Positions 62,936 through 64,000 of a DNA stretch of 64,000 nucleotides are shown one piece after another (the first letter of the stretch is position 1; each line of letters opens with the position of its first letter). Made by a program: the position numbers and the translations under genes. The stretch lies in the NCBI RefSeq assembly GCF_963678975.1, contig NC_089274.1, forward strand, positions 49,360,900 through 49,424,899, given 5' to 3'. The notes under the pieces were generated by a model. The model saw only the letters and a list, made by a program, of their open reading frames with translations. It ran no database searches and was not told the DNA's origin. This stretch comes from Dysidea avara. Its lineage: Eukaryota; Porifera; Demospongiae; Dictyoceratida; Dysideidae.

Positions 62936-63344
62936 CTATTCAAAGTACGTAAATTGATACTTACATTATTGGCCACTCAACAATAGTACATGGTCTTTTA
63001 ATTGTATAACTTTTAACTTGCCCAAATATATATAAATTTTGTAATCATAGTATTGATTTGAAATAATTGTTGGTTTTAGAATTACATTCATCATGTTTAA
63101 TGTAGTTTTTGTGAAAATTCTATTAGAACACATACAAAACCACCTTGGAAGGCATCCTCATCTCAAACAAGATTTATTACATGGCCCATAAAAATGAAAA
63201 CATCTTTTTGACAAACTGACATTCGCCATTTTGTCTATAATTATGTGACTCAATTTTCCTTTTCATGTATTGTACAGTATGTAGATATAGTAGTTTGAAG
63301 TATTCAATTAGCTTGCCAATAACTAAAATTGTTAGCCACCAAAT
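62936..63344. other. Intron or upstream sequence, no recognisable feature
   Basis: AT-rich sequence 5' of the first CCP exon in the window. Nothing supported. Confidence 0.55.
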
Positions 63345-63530
63345 TTTTACCACAACCAGAGCTGTGAGTACTTGTTACAGTCACAAAAGTGATCCCGCCT
63401 ACTGCTGCTGTCTGGCTGAGTCCACAAGATCATAGCCAGAGTGGTATCGGTATCAGGCATCAGATCGTCTACCGTGGATTCACAGGGGTAATCGAAATTC
63501 ACGGAAAACAGGATGGGTACAGAAAGTGGG
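63345..63530 (-). pseudogene. Decayed HYR-like exon
   Basis: Minus-strand frame reading CESTVDDLMPDTDTTLAMIL followed by WTQPDSSS fits the first half of a HYR (hyalin repeat) domain, with the VtWtxP signature. One base later, in the next frame, GGITFVTVTSTHSSG fits the continuing HYR pattern. The frame break and the lack of clear splice sites suggest a dead exon or a fragment. HYR domains commonly accompany CCP modules in animal proteins, so it may be a relic of this receptor's N-terminal region. A sequencing error or a real split exon cannot be excluded. Confidence 0.35.
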
Positions 63531-64000
63531 AATGAGAACGACCCACGGATAATGCCTAATATAGGTCATTATGCAATATACAGGTTGGATAGGTTGGATT
63601 TTTACAGCACAATATTTCTTAGCAGCATTGTTTGAATCCTTTTGCTAAAATGATCAAAACTTTCTAATAGAGCAATCAAAAATGTTTTTTATAAACTATC
63701 CCACCAGGGGCTTGTGAAATGATGGACTATAACTGTCATAGATTAGATATATAGAATAGCTAAGTCATCAATATTGAAAGTAAGCTACTCCTTTGAAACT
63801 ATTAAACTATCAGTTTGAGTGAAAACATGTGCCTGCTTAACCCATTCACGGCGGCAGCTGCCATATGGTGGATCGCTGTAATAAAACACTCGCTGAATAT
63901 AATTTTGACATCCTTACACTGGTATTGTGCATTTGTTAGCACGATGCGCCTATGCTGAAACGCACACACCCATAGAGGTCTTGTTTCTGGGATAACCGGA
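63531..64000. other. No recognisable feature
   Basis: Non-coding by eye on both strands to the window edge; no promoter, exon or repeat could be supported. Confidence 0.5.

Noticed and set aside
18799-62935. Signal-peptide-like LVVKWFIFMLLV before many C modules
   Set aside because: This is the translation of the 46-55 nt D-C intron in the C frame. The segment has GT-AG ends, the flanking exons match in phase, and it recurs in all cassettes as a by-product of homogenisation.

Overview
This is animal nuclear DNA, most likely from a demosponge; Amphimedon queenslandica or a close relative is my best inference. The grounds are a metazoan receptor tyrosine kinase, GT-AG introns of only about 46-55 nt between most exons, very large numbers of sushi (CCP) exons, and a mix of CR1/Jockey-like LINEs, Ty3/Gypsy remnants, hAT-like elements and foldback elements. 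No rRNA, tRNA, CRISPR array or bacterial gene organisation was seen.

Nearly all coding sequence belongs to one gene on the minus strand, read from about 62.9 kb down to the left edge. It encodes a single-pass receptor tyrosine kinase with an enormous CCP ectodomain. From 62935 to 18799 there are 31 consecutive four-exon cassettes (order D-C-B-A), one CCP module per exon, making 124 modules. After an 11.4 kb intron follow one exon holding two more CCP modules (7397-7017), a transmembrane exon (1514-1320), a small exon, a tyrosine-rich juxtamembrane exon, and three kinase exons carrying GSGEFG, the VAAK lysine, HRDLAARN, DFG and the APE end of the activation loop. The C-lobe of the kinase lies beyond position 1 and the 5' end of the gene is beyond 62.9 kb. 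All junctions worked out by hand are phase-consistent, and about 8,300 codons are visible.

The cassette array has higher-order structure: five cassettes repeated twice at a spacing of 5433 bp (about 43.8-54.6 kb) and three cassettes repeated at exactly 3229 bp (about 26.3-33 kb). Two CR1-like LINE copies (33716-36280 and 40613-43438) occupy the same nucleotide position in the A-to-D intron of two cassettes. This implies one insertion followed by duplication of the host segment. A decayed Ty3/Gypsy element (55511-60902), itself carrying two nested hAT-like insertions, sits in another A-to-D intron.

The 18.6-7.4 kb and 7.0-1.5 kb introns are packed with repeats. Two copies of an undescribed composite non-coding element lie in opposite orientation (2546-6927 and 14088-18631). 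Each has a GC-rich-ended block, about 3 kb of 31-bp minisatellite and a 325-bp palindrome. There are also two copies of a second foldback family, a Ty3/Gypsy pol remnant, an LTR end fragment, a TA-flanked MITE, hairpins and an ATGT microsatellite. Upstream of the array is a decayed HYR-like exon.

The strongest candidate for a novel system is the receptor itself: a modular, recombination-expanded CCP array on a kinase, made of symmetric phase-1 exons, with N-glycosylation sequons concentrated in every fourth module.
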